DNA of 64,000 nt from Atkinsonella hypoxylon. Lineage: Eukaryota; Ascomycota; Sordariomycetes; Hypocreales; Clavicipitaceae. Under the pieces are notes generated by a model. The model was not told the DNA's origin, ran no database searches, and saw only the letters and a list, made by a program, of their open reading frames with translations. Shown here one piece after another: positions 44,973 to 56,315 of the stretch; position 1 is the first letter of the stretch; the number at the start of each line of letters is the position of its first letter. The stretch spans positions 1 to 64,000 of the forward strand of contig JFHB01000031.1 of the NCBI GenBank assembly GCA_000729835.1, given 5' to 3'. A program made the translations under genes and the position numbers.

Positions 44973-47191
44973 ATGGCATCACCACACGTACCGAACTTCT
45001 CGGCTGCTGCGGGACAGAAAAAAATTACTACGTACGGCGAATCTTCGCGCAAGCGCCCTCTCAGCGCCAAGGCTGATCGCGATTTGGAGCCAAGAATCCC
45101 CTCCAAGTCGAAGCTGGAGCGACCTATTGAAAGACCTCAGTCGTCGAGATCAAGTGGTAGTAAACAGACGCCACGTTCAGATTCTTTCTTCCAGGGAAGC
45201 TCACTTGCATCGGCGTCATTGAGCCGTGGCTCCTCTCCACAAGGTGTGCCTCCGCGCAAGCGGGATCATTCGATAGCATTCGCCACAAAAACCATGATGG
45301 ATCAACCTCAATGGCGAAAACAAAAGATAGAACTAGAAAAAACGTCTTCTGTCTCTACCAATGATCGAAATGCAAAGCCGACGGCTACGAGCACGATAGA
45401 CGACGTGCGCACGAAAACAACTTCATCTCGACGACCGCGACTGATCGATGCGCTTGCAGCGCAGAGAGCAACTATGGGGGTAGACGATGTGAATTCCGAT
45501 GGCGCAGAGTCAGACAGTGAGATGCCACCTAACGGAAGGCCGGTGGGGTTGCGACACAACTCATCCAAGTACGATGTACGGCCACGACATATAGACCGCC
45601 GTGGAACAACTCCGACAAATCGAAAAGTCAAGCACACGTACAGTCAGTCGCGGACCACTGTTGGCGAATCCCATACCCCCGACGTCTTTGACAGTCCTAT
45701 GAAGGGAATGAACCTAGATTCTCTGATGGCCTCGCCTCGTCCTGCGTCACCACACCAAGCGGATTCATTCGCTATGGATGATTCTGACGGCGGTGATAGC
45801 ACGCAACCCGCGATAAAAAGCGTCCACGAACTGCGTCGTGCTGGCGCAAATAATCGGTTTGCAGACGAAATGGATGACCTAATATCAAGAATCGGGATCC
45901 CGGGCACACATGCCTCTACATTGAGAAGGAATGCTCTTTGCGAGTTAGTGCAAAAGCTTCAACGGAAGGATTTCCTGCGGCAGTTTCGGGACCACGCATC
46001 TCGAGACACGGTTGCTCGCGATATCGGGAAAGAGACTGATCCCATCAGCGGCTTTGCTCTCACAGCAGCGCTTCTTTGCTTTCTGACGTCTGGCCCAGCC
46101 CCCAACCTGCTGCGTCAGCTTGCGAATGACGGCGTTGGGCGATTCCTGGCCAGGCTCTTGTCCGATGACGAGGACATTGTCGTCTTGGCGGCGCAGAAAA
46201 AGCTCAACATGTCACGGACGTCGCGTACGTCCATTGGAGACGCCAAGACAATCCTGCGACGGCTACCAATCTGGCACGGGTATCAGCCGACTGACATCTC
46301 GCCACGAACCGCCGCACTGCAACTGATGGCCCTCTTGAGTGAATGTGCGGACGCAGCACTTCTTGACCAGATTTTGCTGGATTCACAGCGGGCCATCATT
46401 GCAGTTGCCACCTGGGCCAGCGAGCAAGGCTCCTCTGAGGATGTTGACTATGCATTAACAGTTTTCACACTTCAAACACAATCCAGTGCGGGGGTAACCC
46501 CGAGGCTGAACAGCGATGGTAGCCATCCCAGGAGGATAAGCAGGCTCCTCCTACGAGCAATTCAACGCTGGCCTACCGGGCGGACGGAGCTGGGTCCAGC
46601 CATTCTCAAGCTTGCACTGAATACGACCAATACCGAAGACGAGGCTGCAGCATTCGATAACCCGCAGCTCTGTGCACGGCTGTCCGTCCTGATCAGTGAG
46701 TTATTCGTCAGCGTTGACGCCGCTATCCGTGCAGAAAGACTTGAGAGTGAAAAATACAACGAATTGCTGTTAATGCTTGGCGTCATGATCAACATCATGG
46801 AGTACTGCGCGCCAGCTCGAAGGGTCGTGGACGAGAATGCCATGGACAAGTTGATGACGTTTTGGGAGGAACACCAGCAGACCGTTGGCGAGGTACGTTT
46901 GGACATCTGTGAAAAGGTGGACTGGGTCGCCAGTACGAGCTAACGAACGTAACCTAGGCTGATTCAGAGAATAAGGTCAAGTTGACTGTAGCTGTTGGCT
47001 ACCTATCCGTGCTGCTGGGATACATGTGTCTGACTAGGCAAGCACGGGAGCAGCTCGCGAATCGCGTCGGGGCGCACGCGCTGCACAGCCTGAGGAGTTC
47101 CATTCAGCAGTTTGTACATCTGTACAAGGTTGTTGATAGCAAGGTACACGCACTAGATGCGCTTGTAGAGGAGCTTAAACAAGTGGCGTAG
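44973..47191 (+). CDS. WPL1: WAPL (wings apart-like) cohesin-release factor, two exons
   Basis: WAPL opens cohesin rings on chromatin together with Pds5. Exons are 44973-46892 and 46958-47191, with a 65-nt intron. The join gives HQQTVGE|ADSENKVKLTVAVGYL; the product is 717 residues. The N-terminal 280 residues are Ser/Arg/Pro-rich and disordered, with phosphorylation-like SP/TP sites. The helical-repeat WAPL domain runs from SVHELRRAGANNRFADEMDD to the end. It includes LRRNALCELVQKL, PISGFALTAALLCFL and LMLGVMINIMEYC. The second exon, with LSVLLGYMCLTRQ, completes the domain. The ATG at 44973 was chosen; the frame stays open upstream but without family-like text. Confidence 0.88.
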
Positions 47192-47751
47192 TTCTTGCTC
47201 GTGGCGACGACACGACGATTTGAATATTAATATAAATGTGACACGCAAATAAAGTCGCGCGCGACTCCTGTATCGGCCCTTCATGCTGTGATAAGTAACG
47301 TTGTCTTATGCATGTCACCACGTGGGAGCAAAAAAAATAAAATAAAAGAGTAAAATAATAACAAACAAAAGCATCCCCAAAAACTGTTAAGAGATAATCC
47401 TTAGGGTGAATGCCGCGCAATCTATGGACAATACACGTCCAGCTGCATACAGCATGTGTGATTCTTCCTGCGCGGTCGGATGCGGCAGGACCCTCCGGTC
47501 CCGGTATCCACCACACACGCTAACTAGTGGTGGGTATTTGTGTGCCGGGGCATTGAGGACTGACAGCATTCCTGCAGGTATGCAGCATCATCGATTAAGC
47601 GCAAACCGGCCGGTCTTACAAGTCCCAAACCGTCGAACGGAACCCAATATCGCGACAACACCTTAGGCGCCAGTTTGTCTTTGATACCAACATAGAGCAC
47701 GTGTTTGCGGAACACAGTTTGGATATCCCGTCGCCACCTACCAGTACCGCG
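47192..47751. other. Intergenic region between WAPL and RHEB
   Basis: No gene is seen. It should hold the WAPL 3' UTR and the RHEB promoter. Confidence 0.4.
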
Positions 47752-48462
47752 ATGTCTTCACAAAAGCAGAGAAAAGTTGCCATCGTTGGCAGTCGATCTG
47801 TGGGTACGCAATGAGACTCTCGCAATTAGTCCGTGACAGAAAATTAATATCAATTCGGTCAGGCAAATCCTCGCTTGCTGTCCGGTACGTCGATGGACAT
47901 TTCGTCGATAGCTACTATCCGACGATCGAGAACACGTTTAGCAAGACGATTCGATACAAGGGACAAGACTATGCCACGGAGATTGTCGACACAGCTGGGC
48001 AAGACGAATATAGCATATTGAACTCAAAACACTTTATCGGAATCCATGGATACATGCTCGTGTATTCAGTCTCGTCCCTGCCCTCCTTTGAGATGATCCA
48101 GGTCATCAGAGAGAAGATCCTCAACCATCTTGTGAGTACGCCTGAGGACTGTTGGCTTTCGGCACGTGCCACGAGCCTGGCATGTCCTTAAGATGAGAAT
48201 TTCTTTCTTACCGAAACCATAGGGAAGCGAGTCTGTACCTATTGTCATTGTTGGCAACAAGAGCGATCTCCGACCCGAGCAACGCCAAGTCAATCCGGAG
48301 GAGGGGAAGAAACTCTCAGAGAAGTTCCAGTGTGGATGGACGGAGGCGAGCGCGCGATATAACGAGAACGTTGGGCGGGCGTTTGAGCTTCTTATTGCCC
48401 AAATCGAGAAGTCGCAGAATCCTGCGGAAGCCCCAGCCAAGAGCAACTGCTCTCTAATGTAG
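47752..48462 (+). CDS. RHB1: RHEB small GTPase, three exons
   Basis: RHEB is a Ras-like GTPase that activates TORC1 and affects arginine uptake in fungi. Exons are 47752-47803, 47863-48131 and 48223-48462 (186 residues). The first intron splits the P-loop, which reads GSRSVGKSS after joining (residues 13-21). The arginine at position 15 in place of the glycine usual in Ras is a RHEB feature. Other boxes are YPTIENTF (effector), DTAGQDEY (G3), GNKSDL (G4) and EASAR (G5). The tail ends CSLM, a farnesylation CaaX box that anchors it to endomembranes. Confidence 0.95.
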
Positions 48463-49289
48463 AGAGCTGCACAGACCAAGATTGTGGGTGGCACGGGGTT
48501 TGATGGTTGCGCATTATCTACAGATACACACATACAATTACACAAGACTATCGATCATCTATGCTCATGCTGCGGCTGCTGCGCTTACAGCGACTTGCAA
48601 CAAGACCATGGCTTCTGCTTGCGCAGAATGTGGGCTGCTCCGCAGCAACGGACCAGGGAGTCTTGTCTCGGTCGAGCGTCTCCCGGAGCGCTTCAACCGG
48701 ACAAAGTATTAATTACTAGAGTGAGTCTTGGTGCATTTTGTTCTTTGCGAATAATCCCCGCGCTGGCAAAGAATGCAGCCAGCCCGAGTCGGAGGTATCT
48801 AATGTATGCATAAGAACTCTTGCGAACTGCTGCCGCTGGATCGCCCTTAAGCGCCGACGAGGGTCGCTGTGGCCCCGCTCAGCGAATGCAGAACCTCTTT
48901 GCACTACCTGTGTGTGACAAGCTGCGCTGCCGTGCAGTGTGTGTTGTTTTTGTCCAACCACTCTTGTCCTCCGTTTCCCACCTCCGTTTTCCCGTCCGTT
49001 TTGCGACCCCGCTAAATCAACGCGCACGAATTACCCCTCTCCTCCCCACTAAAAAAAAGCACACTCTTAAGTACCTACCCAAAGTGCACGCTACCACTGC
49101 CAGCTTGTGACTCAAAAGCAGTTGTTGACCAGTTTGCTAAATATTTATAGGAGCAACCCGAACACTTAAAAAATCTGCCAACTATTTGTTCTAAAGGCCC
49201 TTCTTTATTATTTTATTCTTTTGGGGAACTAGCCCTCATAAGGTCCTCTCCTACGTCTTTTACCACCCAGAAAGGACCTTCGAGACAGG
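48463..49289. other. Intergenic, no gene seen
   Basis: Short frames only. The region just before seryl-tRNA synthetase contains a pyrimidine-rich stretch (CCCCTCTCCTCCCC near 49033). Confidence 0.4.
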
Positions 49290-51095
49290 ATGCTCGATGT
49301 TGTCGACTTCATCACCGAACGCGGTGGAGATCCTGAGAAAATCCGCGAGTCTCAGCGTCGACGTTACGCAAGTGTAGAGCTTGTAGATGAGATCATCGCT
49401 CTTTTCGAGGACCATCGCAAGAGTGAGCATGCCAAATGTCCCCCCACCAATACTTCGTGACGAAAACCGCCAGCTAATCTCCTCTGATTCAACACCAGCC
49501 AACTACAATGCGTCGCAAGTTAGCAGCAAGATCAACGAGGTTCAGAAACAGATTGGAGCCAAGAAGAAGGTTAACTCACTCGCAACCAAGAATAAAAACT
49601 TTGGGACCGTGGGTTGCTGACTCGTCAATGCGACTTCCTAGGCAAAGGAAAACGCCGACGACCTGCTGAAGGAGAAGATCGAGCTCGAGAAGGAGAAGAA
49701 GGCGCTCGTCGAATCTGCCGTCGAAAAAGATGCTGTTCTCAAAGCTAAATTGAAGACGGTTGGAAACTATGTGGCCGACTCGGTACCCGTGAGCGACAAT
49801 GAGGTTCGATGCCCATTTCAGTAGCATTTCTCGACTGAGCTCATTGAAGCAAGATATACTAAGCTCCAACTTGTACAGGACAACAACGTAGTGGAACGCA
49901 CTTGGGCCCCAGAAGGAGTTAAGGTTGAGAAGCGCAATAACGTTCTTTCACACCACGAAGTCCTCCTCAGATTAGATGGATACGACCCAGACCGTGGCGT
50001 GAAGGTGGTTGGCCACCGCGGCTACTTTCTACGTCAATGGGGCGTATTTCTCAACCAGGCTCTAATCAACTACGGTCTGGAGTTTCTTATGCAGCGAGGA
50101 TATAACGCTTTGCAAACTCCGCAGTTCATGCTCAAAGACTATATGAGCAAGACGGCCCAGCTCGAGCAGTTCGACGAAGAGCTCTACAAGGTCATTGACG
50201 GCGACGCAAAGAACGATAAATACCTGATTGCTACGTCAGAACAGCCCATTTCTGCATTCCACGCCGATGAGTGGCTCAACCCAAAGGACCTCCCTATTAA
50301 GTAAGTCACGGCTTGGGGTGCGTTGCCTCCACTGCAGGATATCGGCTACTGCTGACGGTGCGCCAGATATGCCGGTTACAGTACATGCTATCGAAGAGAA
50401 GCGGGCTCCCATGGGCGAGACGCTTGGGGTATCTACCGTGTGCATCAATTTGAGAAGGTATGGGGGGCGTCGCCACACAGGCACTTGCTTTGCATTACCA
50501 ACTAACGACATTACTAACTGTCCACCAGATTGAGCAATTCCTTCTAACCGATCCAGAGAAGTCATGGGAGGCCTTTGACGACATGATCGCCATCTCGGAG
50601 GACTTCTACAAGTCATTGCAGCTTCCATATCAGATTGTGTCCATCGTGTCCGGCGCGCTAAACAACGCTGCCTCAAAGAAGTATGACCTGGAGGCTTGGT
50701 TCCCCTTCCAAGGGGAATATAAAGAGCTCGTTTCTTGCTCGAACTGCACCGACTACCAGTCCCGTGCTCTGGAAATACGATCCGGTACGAAAACGCAGAC
50801 AGATATTAAGAAGAAATACGTCCACTGCCTCAATTCTACTCTTTGCGCGACCACGCGAACCATGTGCTGTATTCTTGAAAATTTTCAGACTGAAGAGGTA
50901 ATTTATATTCGCCTCTCTTGCCATGATTTAGGAATTTGTGCTAAGTTGATGTGCCGTCCATAGGGTCTCCGCGTCCCCGAGCCTCTCCGCAAGTACCTTC
51001 CTGGTGCTCCAGACTTCATCCCATTCGCTAAAGAATTACCCAAGGAAACAACGTCACAAAAATCGTTTCCAACTCGAGGAAAGGGCGGGAAATAA
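49290..51095 (+). CDS. SES1: Cytosolic seryl-tRNA synthetase, seven exons
   Basis: This class II synthetase charges tRNA-Ser. Exons are 49290-49422, 49499-49569, 49642-49803, 49879-50300, 50367-50457, 50529-50897 and 50964-51095, all phase-consistent, for 459 residues. The N-terminal tRNA-binding arm starts MLDVVDFITERGGDPEKIRE and forms a long antiparallel coiled coil (to about residue 120). Motif 1 lies around EFLMQRGYNALQTPQFML. Motif 2 is CYRREAGSHGRDAWGIYRVH, split across an intron before IEQF. Motif 3 includes SKKYDLEAWFP, then SCSNCTDYQSRALEIR and LNSTLCATTRTMCCILENFQ. The C-terminus is Lys-rich as in other eukaryotic cytosolic enzymes. Motif 3's upstream part reads GALNNAASKKYD, slightly unusual but plausible. 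Confidence 0.95.
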
Positions 51096-51468
51096 ATGTC
51101 TTGAATTCTGGTCTTTCAATGCGAGTATCGGTCGAGCGCCATGGATCAAAGCTAGGAAACTAGATATTGAAATGTATTCATTCGCGTGGACGAGAAAATG
51201 GTAGGAAAACGAAGAGATATAGGCTGGCGAGACGATTTCCGAGACGTCTTATTTACGGAGATGTTTTATAGCCAGGATCTATAAAATCAAATATTACATG
51301 GCCAATTACAAAATGTGCACCAGACATTGTTGAAGTCCAAAGCCAGCCAGGCTGAGGCGTGTACTCAAAGTATCTCTTGTGTATGATGTCTATGTATGTG
51401 GCTTTTCTCAGTCCATAGGACTTTATTACAGCAGCGAAATTATTCATTCGTTACTTGTTACATCGCTT

Positions 51469-51644
51469 CCCTTGTAACCTGACCTGACCACCACTAAGTG
51501 ACCTCGCCCGACTATCAGAAGGGCATCAAAATAGGTTAGAATTAGGGTTAGGGGTCGGGGTCTAAGGTGAGAATAGTTGTTAACTAAGGTTTCTTTAACG
51601 GTTAGGCGAAGTCACTTAGTGGTGGTCAGGTCAGGTTACAAGGG
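51469..51644. mobile_element. MITE with 40-bp terminal inverted repeats and TTAGGG units
   Basis: The left end (51469-51508) starts CCCTTGTAACCTGACCTGAC. The right end (51605-51644) is its reverse complement with 39 of 40 bases matching. The 176-bp whole has no coding capacity. Symmetric TA dinucleotides inside the ends would fit a TA-inserting (Tc1/mariner-like) element if the true end is ACCTGACC, but the exact border and duplication cannot be fixed. The centre carries TTAGGGTTAGGG at 51542-51553, the fungal telomere unit. The element lies 373 bp after seryl-tRNA synthetase and 231 bp before the C78 peptidase. Confidence 0.75.
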
Positions 51645-51875
51645 GGAGGCATGGTCGGGTTGTGTGTACAGTGGGTGTACTCCTTCTCCCCCCACCGTTA
51701 GCGGGCCGGGAAAGTCGTGTTTAAGACACGGCAACGCCTCACCATCACCGTCTTACTTAATGCCCCCATGCCCCCATGCCCCAATGCTATTCCCAGCTTG
51801 ATCACCCCCTATGTGTCGAAAGGAGGAACACATGAATTAAATAAATAGCCTGTCACTCCATCCGAGTCGACAATT

Positions 51876-53360
51876 ATGCTTGAGTGGGCGGCTATTTTTA
51901 AGAGACGGGCGGCAAAGGAAGCTAAGCAAAAGACGGTTCGCATTCCTCATCACAAAACCCAAAGCTCGAGCAAGGCCGTGTCCAGTGTAGCCGCCCCGTC
52001 GTCCGACGATCTAGTTGGGGAAGACGTTTCACAGGATGAAAAAGTCGGAAATAAGCAGCATTCTGTTGGGCCACTAGGGGTCCGATCATCATATTCCGAC
52101 TAAGATAGTTTCTAGACTAATCTGATGTCCTAGAAAAATCATCTGGGAAGGTTCGCTCATGAGAGTAAAATGCCAGATTGGCTCTCACGAAATTTGATTA
52201 AAGGAGGTCAAGTATGTACGGACGGTAAGCCCCCCCCCCTTAGGGAAAAAAAAAAAAAAGTCCTGGTTTCTTTCACATCTGTCAGCAGGCCCCCTTTTTG
52301 CACATCTGACTCTCTGGTTGCAGGCGTTATTCCAGATCTTATTCGGCTGGCTGAACGAAGCGGCTCGATTCACTATGCGTACTTTTGCGATCCTTGCGTG
52401 CAGCATATTTCAAAACTGCCCCGAGAAGGTGAGCTACGTGATCCCGTTGTCAACTAAACTCATGAACAATATTCTTGATGAGGTCCAGCTAGCTGACTAG
52501 GTATTGCGGGTGAATAGGGGGGTTCTGCGGATACAGGAACATTCAATCTCTGATATCTTACATTATCAACACTAGGTCATCGGGATACGAAGCGTTTGAA
52601 ACGGGTCTTCCATCGATTTTTGATATCCAAGATCTCATCGAAAAGGCTTGGGACATGGGTTTCAACGTGAATGGTCGCGTGGAAACGGGTGGTATTAGGG
52701 GAACTCGAAAGTTTATCGGGACGCCTGAGGTATTCTGAACCGCGTTGCCACGGAAAACATGATTAGGTCTGTCACTGACAAAAAAAAATATTTCTGCAGG
52801 CCCAGGCCCTGTTCAACAGTATTTCTGTTCCGTAAAAGCTGTACCCTTCGGATGCACTGCTTATGAAAGAGTCCAATAATATCTAACCATATCATAGATG
52901 CTCAGTCCAAGCTTTCCGTCACACGAGCAGCGGAAACGCGTGGCAGGACACGATGAAGGCAGTCGAGGCATATTTTGAGCAAGCCTACAGTGCCGGCAAA
53001 TTTACAAAAATCCGATCTACAGACCTGCCTCCTGTCTATCTACAACATCAAGGTCCGTATATCTAGCAATGAAATATCAAGACTCGGTTGGCAGAAGCTG
53101 CTCCGTTCGAAGGTCGCGAAAGCTAAGCATTGTCTCCGTTAGGGCATTCTCTGACGGTGGTGGGCTTCGAAAAAAACCACAAGGAAGAATCGTATCTTTA
53201 CGTGTTTGACCCAGCAAGTCGACATCCGCAGGCTATTAAGGAATACAGTCACAGAAGCCGTATCAAGAACAACGCCTCGAAAGTCGATTCAGTCATCCGA
53301 ATCTATCAACGTGGGAAGAGCTATCTGAGCAAACACGGAGACTTCGAGCTACTGTTGTAA
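51876..53360 (+). CDS. C78-family ubiquitin/UFM1-type peptidase, short form, seven exons
   Basis: This is a cysteine protease of the ZUFSP/UFSP (C78) family, which cuts ubiquitin chains or UFM1. Exons are 51876-52079, 52134-52224, 52324-52428, 52518-52729, 52800-52831, 52898-53052 and 53143-53360; all phases fit (338 residues). The catalytic Cys is in GGFCGYRNIQ (C137), the His in HQGHSLTVVGF (H268) and the Asp in YVFDP (D289), so the enzyme should be active. Conserved text also includes ESKMPDWL, AWDMGFNVNGRVETGGIRGTR and IRIYQRGKSYL. Fungal members usually carry C2H2 zinc fingers before this domain; none is found upstream, where the MITE lies. The frame is open back to a TAG at 51846, so the real first exon may start differently or be lost. 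The C-terminal TTGTAAGT could be another donor. Confidence 0.75.
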
Positions 53361-53466
53361 GTTCTAACTCCCTCGGGTTCATTAGGATCTGGGTTTCTTC
53401 TCTGACCATCGACTCAAAAGCCTGCAAAAGAGCAGGTAATTAACACTTAACGGTCCTCCGCCTCTC

Positions 53467-54347
53467 CTAATCATCCTTTTCCTCCTGAAACCAGTGTCGC
53501 AATTTCTCTAGCGCCATACTTCGATGGGAGACCTTGTTCTTCTCGGCTCTGTCCATCTCGGCAAACCTGTTGTTTATGGCCCAGTCAGCATTGCAATACC
53601 TTTGTCACCTTGTCATATGCCCAAGCGATCAGGAAAGTCTCGGCCGGGCCTATCGGCACCGCATGTGAAGCATATGAACCTACGTTTTATCCTCATACTG
53701 GAAAATGGGGTCCCAACCTGAAAACACTAATGTCAGAATGTGCATAGCGTAGATAGTAGGCAGCCAAAGCTTTGCATCCTTACCAAAATTCTGAGGTCCT
53801 CTTGCGGACACGATTCTCCCCTTTAAATTCAAGACCATAAGAGTCCGTGCTTCAAGTTATTTAATTAGGAGAAGGGATAGATAACATACTGGACATCGTC
53901 CCTGGAATATGATAGGGTCATGTCCTGGCCCCTGACAATACCCGAAAGTGCATACTGCCTCAGCCGATTTGTCCGAATAGGCGGCCAAGATATTGTTCAA
54001 TCCTTCAAGACCAATGGCCTCAAGAAACCATTTACTACGAAGAAGAAGTCAACGGATGCTGAAGGAGTCGAGGATAGTTGGAACTATGCTCTCAGCCTGA
54101 CTCACATATAGGGTCCCGGGAGGCCGGCCAATGCATTGAAGCACAAAGCCGTATCCTCAACAAGGACAGGACCGTTCACAATCTCAGCAGCCTTCCGACA
54201 TTTGGATTCTGTCACCTCTGTAATGGTCCCCTGGATTTCTCCAATGTCTAAAGGGTGGCTTCGCACTTCAATACCAGGTTCAAGGATGTCTTTGACTTCT
54301 CGCAATTTGTTAGCATTGCCAGTGACGAAATTAACCCAAGGTGGCAT
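53467..54347 (-). CDS. HAM1: HAM1 inosine/xanthosine triphosphate pyrophosphatase, five exons
   Basis: HAM1 hydrolyses ITP, dITP and XTP to monophosphates and so keeps damaged purines out of RNA and DNA. Exons on the minus strand are 54347-54106, 54034-53890, 53820-53784, 53717-53684 and 53566-53467, for 185 residues, the usual length. Motifs are VNFVTGNANKLREVKDIL, EIQGTITEVTESKCRKAAE, PVLVEDTALCFNALAGLPGP, KWFLEAIGLEGLNNIL, SARGPQNFGWDPIFQYED and AEKNKVSHRSMALEKL. Two exons of 37 and 34 nt are easily missed. The gene is tail to tail with the C78 peptidase, 106 bp apart, and its reverse strand shows unrelated frames that should be ignored. Confidence 0.93.
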
Positions 54348-54883
54348 TTTCTATAAAATGGAGGACAATTTTTGGAACATGAAAAAAAGGAAGTCAAAGA
54401 TTACTAAAATAGACGTCAGAACTAAGCAAGCATGGTCGACCCATTCTAAACGACCGTGGGGACGAAGCTTAGGTTGGACGCTCGTAGGCTTCTTCGCTTG
54501 AAGAAAGACTCGCCCGTGATGTCATACTGGATTGGATCCCTGAACTCACCTGTTGCTGACTTAAGAATCCTATATTTGATTTAGTAAATTATCCAATTTT
54601 CGAGAGAGGGAACGAGAAGGACAGTCACGTATCAACGAGGGTAGGTTATGAGCTTTGCTAAGTGGATAACATTGTGAAGAGCCCTGAAGAGCCCCGCTAA
54701 TTGCATTCATCCATTTTGGTCTCTATTTGATTTTGAGCAGCAGAACAGGCATAACTAATAGCAGACTACCACAACTCAAGCAGATGACTTCACCGCAGAA
54801 ACTTTGCTGTCTGAGTCAGCTTCTTGTAATTATACAGGTATACGCACAATCAATTGTTGTCATAGTCCCATCATGGATCAATG
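54348..54883. other. Promoter of HAM1 and 3' region of FAP7
   Basis: No gene is seen in this 536-bp stretch between two minus-strand genes. Confidence 0.4.
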
Positions 54884-55601
54884 TCATGGCTCTCCACCAG
54901 GAGCATTGTCATGTTTCCATTGTTTGACCCAAGCTTCGATGCGATCAACGTTAGTTTCCATTTCATCCAATGTATTGCTCTTCAATTCAATGACAATCTC
55001 CTCATCAAAGGCCTCATGCGCCTCTTGAAGCAAAACTTCCATAATCTCAGAGTCTAGATTCTCCTGAAGTTTCGCTTCAGCATAATTTCTGTTCGTACAA
55101 GCTCGAGTTAGAAATATCTCTACAATAAAGAAGAAATAAAAAAGGAACACGCATAGTGAGGGATTTTTTGCGCCTGCCATGTACACTGTGACGTACCTGG
55201 CTGTCAGTCGGTCATACAAGGTTGAAGAGTCAACTCTCAACACAACAACCAGATCTATCCAGCTGCGTGGGAAAAGGTCGCAGGCGTGCCAGTCAATGAT
55301 ACAACCGCCAGCCTTAACATCGTCTTCAATGGCATCTAGGAGCTACAATGACACCATTCCGTCAGTTGACAATCCCAGATTTCTTCCCGTGCTAGAAAAC
55401 AGGAAATTATGTCCCTACCTTGTCTTCATCGACGATCCAGCTCTGAAACTCATCACTCCATCCTTCATGACACTCCTTATCCTTGACCACCTGATTTATT
55501 GACACATGTTGGAGGCCGGTCCGTAGCGCCAAAGTCTCGCTATGTGTAGTTTTGCCAACGCCAGGTGTTCCCGTGACAATGATATTTGGCGATTTTCTCA
55601 T
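54884..55601 (-). CDS. FAP7: FAP7/adenylate kinase 6 ribosome-assembly ATPase, three exons
   Basis: FAP7 is an adenylate-kinase-fold ATPase needed for the last 18S rRNA cleavage in 40S ribosome maturation, with uS11 as partner. Exons on the minus strand are 55601-55419, 55342-55197 and 55088-54884 (177 residues). Walker A is GTPGVGKTT (residues 11-19). Other family text includes HVSINQVVKDKECHEGWSDE, GGCIIDWHACDLFP, VVVLRVDSSTLYDRLTARNY, EIMEVLLQEAHEAFDEEIV and the C-terminal VKQWKHDN. A longer upstream frame exists but lacks family similarity, so the start next to MRKSPNIIVTGTPG was used. Confidence 0.93.
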
Positions 55602-56315
55602 ATTGGAAGCAAATGGCAAGAAATTCAGCAAGTCTCTTTTTTGAGTGAAAATTTTTCTCCTGCCCCAAAACTTCAGTCGACAATAACATGTAAACATGTA
55701 ACTTCTGGGACTACCACTACCGGGAGATACAAGGTCTGCAAAACTGCAAAATCTGGGTTCCAAATTATATATGCACTTAGGCGGGGTGGTGAATCCGCTT
55801 TATTTCAGGTTTATCACAGGTACGTCTGTATCCAAAAAAAAAAAAGCAAAACAACATGCGGATGGCAATTACAATCAAAAATAGCTGTTTTCAGCAAACT
55901 GAGAGCGACGAATCACAATCTCTGTATTTTGCGCCATCTACTTATTGTAATCACCAAAGAACCCCGAGGCTTTCCTCTCCTAACAAGACGTACAAGTACA
56001 TGAGCACATAGATGATTCACCCCTTAGATACAAAAAAGGCTCCGCTGTAGCAGTAGCTCTCTAATCGTCTGGCCTTTGGCAGCCAAAGCGACACTCTAGC
56101 TTTGTACATTGTCGCGGAGTACAAAGTATGACAGGTGTAGCCACTTCTCCAACTCTTCGAAGATTCTGTTGAGCCTGAGTCCAAGTGCAAGTCTCATTCT
56201 ACTTGCATCAGACCACCAAAACTCGTATTGTCCCAGCGTAAAAAGTACAGCTCTATAATATGTTCCAGTTGCAATCCATAGGAACATTGACCACGTATAC
56301 GACATATCATCATAC
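55602..56315. other. Intergenic region between FAP7 and myosin genes
   Basis: No gene is seen apart from short frames. It includes an A12 run near 55835. Confidence 0.4.

Noticed and set aside
51542..51553. True chromosome end
   Set aside because: Only two TTAGGG units, inside an inverted-repeat element with housekeeping genes on both sides.
53524..53721. Plus-strand frame after the C78 peptidase
   Set aside because: It is the reverse strand of HAM1 exons 4-5 and the intron between them, which carry clear conserved motifs.
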